NCBI GenBank assembly: GCA_003167555.1
Contig: PMSN01000003.1
Location: 265,046-329,045 of the forward strand
Length of the DNA: 64,000 nucleotides
From: Spartobacteria bacterium
GTDB lineage: Bacteria; Verrucomicrobiota; Verrucomicrobiia; Chthoniobacterales; UBA10450
Direction of reading: 5' to 3'
Below the pieces are notes generated by a model. That model searched no databases. It saw only the letters and a program-made list of their open reading frames with translations, and was not told where the DNA came from. A program made the position numbers and the translations under genes. Positions 61,704-64,000 of the stretch are shown here, piece by piece (within the stretch, counting starts at the first letter, position 1; the number at the start of each line of letters is the position of its first letter).

Positions 61704-62206
61704 GTCGCGTTCTTCAACAGTTGTGAGACCTCGACCTGGACGTGCTCCAGCTCGTCCAGCCGCAACTGCACGTCCGGCACGATGAAAACGTCGCCGCTTT
61801 TTCCATGTTCGTAAATCAGGACTGGCCGGTCGCCGCTTTGATCGGTCTTGATTTGTTTCAGCACGCGCTTCCGCTCGAGCATGACGGCAAGAACGTAACA
61901 GGCGTTCGCGTGCGACGGATCGTTCTCGGCCAGAAGCCGGCGCAAAATGTCTTCCGCGTTTTCCTTTCCCAAGGCTTCGGGCGGCGCGGCGGGCGGCGGT
62001 TCGTAGCGCGTTTTCCAAAAGGAGAATGGACGGATATTTTCGTTCCGCGCCGCCCAGGCTTCTTCGCTCAAATCTTCGCGGCGAAAACCTTCACCCTCGC
62101 GAAATAGCAACGTGTAAAACTGCTCGTCCGGTTGAAAAGCACGCCCGGTCCGGGCGCAAGTGTCCGCGCGATGTTTGATTGGCCAATCGTTTGCCAGCGG
62201 ATTCAT
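61700..62206 (-). CDS. Conserved-looking protein coupled to LptF/G, unknown
   Basis: A 168-residue soluble protein starting at ATG 62206, which overlaps the stop of the LptF/G gene (ATGA); the longer frame overlaps that gene fully and is not used. It begins NPLANDWPIKHRADTCARTGRAF with one Cys/Arg/Thr cluster, then DEQFYTLLFREGEGFRREDLSEEAWAARNE, and ends in a coiled-coil-like segment (RLDELEHVQVEVSQLLKNA). No known domain was recognised. Translational coupling suggests a link with lipid or LPS export. Confidence 0.65.
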   Translation of the reverse strand: MNPLANDWPIKHRADTCARTGRAFQPDEQFYTLLFREGEGFRREDLSEEAWAARNENIRPFSFWKTRYEPPPAAPPEALGKENAEDILRRLLAENDPSHANACYVLAVMLERKRVLKQIKTDQSGDRPVLIYEHGKSGDVFIVPDVQLRLDELEHVQVEVSQLLKNAT

Positions 62207-63348
62207 GACGGCGCGAGTGGTCGTTGGCCGAAGAGACGCAACCGTGGCGGCTCCCGGTTTGTCGATCGATAATAAAGGAGGATCAATCCGAGCACGCCAA
62301 AAATCACATTGGGCGTCCATGCCGCCGCCCAGTTTGAGATGCGTGCTCCCTCGCCGAGAGCCAGAAATAGATGCGTCGCGAAATTCATTGCGAAAACGAT
62401 GAGGATGGCCGCCGCCACGCTCGACAAGATGCCGCGGCGCGAATACCCGATCCCGAGCGGCGCGGCGATCAGAGCGATCACGAGACAGGTCCACGGCAAG
62501 GCCAGGCGATATTGCAGATGCGTCGCAAAGGGAGCGAGCAGCGTCGGCGGAAAGTCCGAATTGAACTGCAAATATTCTTGGAGTTCGGGCACGCTCAGAT
62601 ATTCAGCGCGGAAATTGGCGCTGCTCAAGCGGAACGGAGTCTCGCTCCAATCCGTAATCATGAGCGACTCAGTATAGGGGATCATCCGCGTGACGTTCCC
62701 CGCTGCGTCATAGTAAACGACCTTCACCTGCTGCAATTCCCAAGCCTTCGTCTCCGGATGATACACCGCGCTGGTCGCGATGTAATTCACGGTGATATTA
62801 TCGTTCGCGTCCTGCTGGACGATGTGCAGGGTCACGAACTTGTTTTCTCCCGGGCGGAACATTTGGATGAACCAGGTGCGGTTGTCCGTGCGATTCCGGA
62901 AAATTTGCGCCATCAAAGCGAGCTGGGGCCGGTGGGATTGCGTGTCCTCCAGGAGTTTCTTGCGCGCAAACTCCGCGTGGGGCGCGAGCGAATAATTCAG
63001 CGCGGTGCTCCCCGCGGTGGTAAGCAGTCCGATAGCGAGGAGAGGGGCGATGATCCTCGGAACGCTCACCCCGGCTGTGAGCATCGAGACAATTTCGTTC
63101 GAGCGCGACATCCGGCCGAGGACAAAGAGCAGGGCGAGGAGCAGCGCCACCGGCAATAGCATCACCAGAATCTGGGGCATCTGCGTCAGATAATATTTCA
63201 AGATGAGCGCGCGCGAGATGCGTTCCTCGAGAAAGGTCGAGATGTTGTCGCTGATATCGAAGATGAACCAGATCGAGACGAATCCCGCGATGCAATAGAA
63301 GTACGCCTGCAGAAAATAGCGCAGGACGTAACGATCGAGGATTCTCAT
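62203..63348 (-). CDS. LptF/LptG-family LPS-export permease
   Basis: A 381-residue inner-membrane protein of the YjgP/YjgQ family, which with LptB lifts LPS out of the membrane. It begins MRILDRYVLRYFLQAYFYCIAGF, has three N-terminal helices (MLLPVALLLALLFVLGRMSRSNEIVSML, broken at SRSNE, is diagnostic), a periplasmic jellyroll of ~150 residues and three C-terminal helices (GIGYSRRGILSSVAAAIL). Only one copy lies here, and whether it is LptF or LptG is unclear. LptD is also encoded in this window. Confidence 0.92.
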   Translation of the reverse strand: MRILDRYVLRYFLQAYFYCIAGFVSIWFIFDISDNISTFLEERISRALILKYYLTQMPQILVMLLPVALLLALLFVLGRMSRSNEIVSMLTAGVSVPRIIAPLLAIGLLTTAGSTALNYSLAPHAEFARKKLLEDTQSHRPQLALMAQIFRNRTDNRTWFIQMFRPGENKFVTLHIVQQDANDNITVNYIATSAVYHPETKAWELQQVKVVYYDAAGNVTRMIPYTESLMITDWSETPFRLSSANFRAEYLSVPELQEYLQFNSDFPPTLLAPFATHLQYRLALPWTCLVIALIAAPLGIGYSRRGILSSVAAAILIVFAMNFATHLFLALGEGARISNWAAAWTPNVIFGVLGLILLYYRSTNREPPRLRLFGQRPLAPS

Positions 63349-63464
63349 GGGATTTTGGAATTTCGGATTTCGATTTGCGCCTTAGAGTAGCATTTCCGCA
63401 GGACCGCTCGAATCGGCTCTTACACAAATCGCAAATTGGCAATCGGCAATCGCAATTCCTCATC

Positions 63465-64000
63465 ATGATCGCCCTTCGGGACAATCTCGGCAGTGATTTC
63501 ATCGAAGAGGTGCGGTCGCTTTTTTCGGAGAAGGGCTCGCTGGCGAAAGCGAAGAACTTCGAATACCGGCCGGAACAACAGGCAATGGCGGTGGCCGTCG
63601 CGCGCGCTCTCGAGGAAGAACGTCATCTCGTGGTGGAAGCCGGAACGGGTGTGGGTAAATCGATCGCGTATCTCGCGCCCTCGATTCTCTACGCGGTCGC
63701 GGAGAAAAAGAAGGCGATCATCTCGACGCACACCATCAACCTCCAGGAACAACTGCTGCACAAGGACATCCCGATTCTGCAGAAAGTTCTCCCGATCGAG
63801 TTCGAAGCGGCGCTCATGAAAGGGCGGCAGAATTATCTTTGCCCGCGCCGTCTCGAGCGCGCCCTCCAGCAAGCCGGCGAACTTTTCACCACCTCCGAGG
63901 CGGCCGAGCTGGCGCGGATCGCGGATTGGGCGCGGACGACAAAGGATGGCTCGTTGAGCGATCTCGCCGTCGAGCCCGATCCGAAAGTCTGGACCCAGGT
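63465..64000 (+). CDS. DinG-family ATP-dependent helicase, 3'-truncated by the window edge
   Basis: N-terminal 178 codons of an XPD/DinG-type helicase. It opens MIALRDNLGSDFIEEVRSLF, then YRPEQQAMAVAVARAL and Walker A VVEAGTGVGKSIAYLAPSI (about residues 60-70), IISTHTINLQEQLL (motif Ia), and KGRQNYLCPRRLERAL, where the Cys is the first ligand of the Fe-S cluster found in this family. The frame is open to base 64000. The start ATG 63465 has no strong Shine-Dalgarno. Confidence 0.9.
   Translation, partial: MIALRDNLGSDFIEEVRSLFSEKGSLAKAKNFEYRPEQQAMAVAVARALEEERHLVVEAGTGVGKSIAYLAPSILYAVAEKKKAIISTHTINLQEQLLHKDIPILQKVLPIEFEAALMKGRQNYLCPRRLERALQQAGELFTTSEAAELARIADWARTTKDGSLSDLAVEPDPKVWTQ

Overview
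The window looks like a chromosomal segment of a GC-rich, Gram-negative-type bacterium, most probably a soil member of the Verrucomicrobiota (Chthoniobacterales/Spartobacteria-like). That placement is an inference. It rests on an outer membrane (LptD, LptF/G, a TonB-dependent receptor, ExbB/ExbD), a futalosine-pathway gene (MqnD), GlgE, an ImuA/ImuB remnant, and two LexA-type palindromes of the form TGTTC-N4-GAACA, which as I recall is the LexA motif reported for Verrucomicrobia. No phage, insertion sequence, CRISPR array or rRNA was seen. Most genes are ordinary housekeeping genes; the interest lies in degenerate enzymes, repeats and a few unusual architectures.

Layout: 1-1.6 kb holds the end of a pyruvate dehydrogenase E2 gene and a small membrane protein. 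1.6-9.1 kb (minus) is a surface-glycan or glycolipid cluster: two tandemly duplicated YfhO-like membrane proteins, a family 2 glycosyltransferase and a TMTC-like membrane TPR protein. 9.2-13.6 kb holds dgt, a LON-domain protein, aroD-ribE, and a VKOR/DsbA-like disulfide pair. 14-20.5 kb holds a large TonB-dependent receptor closed by a strong terminator, a membrane protein with buried histidines and a TPR tail, and a secreted discoidin-like protein. 20.6-26.1 kb holds an alkaline-phosphatase-like protein that has lost its active site, gpmI, a PD-(D/E)XK-like protein, hemB and coaX. 26.2-29.8 kb is a 1175-residue TPR protein with an unusual C-terminal repeat, bracketed by REP-like palindromes.

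29.9-38.4 kb (minus) holds an M29 aminopeptidase, rsmB, ugd, lptD and a KS-alpha/KS-beta pair whose second member lacks all catalytic residues. 38.6-45.9 kb holds an RRM protein, two small genes including an H1-like glycine-zipper protein, tRNA-Tyr, a DegT aminotransferase, mqnD, and a parB / glutaminyl-cyclase-like / PpiC transcription unit. 46-52.2 kb holds an HIBADH-like dehydrogenase, ygfZ, a MalK-like ATPase with degenerate motifs, a SufR-like regulator and glgE. 52.2-56.7 kb is an ExbB-ExbD-TPR operon plus an aquaporin. 56.7-63.3 kb (mostly minus) holds a truncated imuB, imuA, lexA, hscB-erpA, dusB, a methyltransferase and lptF/G. A DinG-type helicase runs off the right edge.

About half of the start codons given here were moved inward from the longest reading frame, using Shine-Dalgarno sites, signal peptides, family N-termini or overlap with neighbours; each entry says why.
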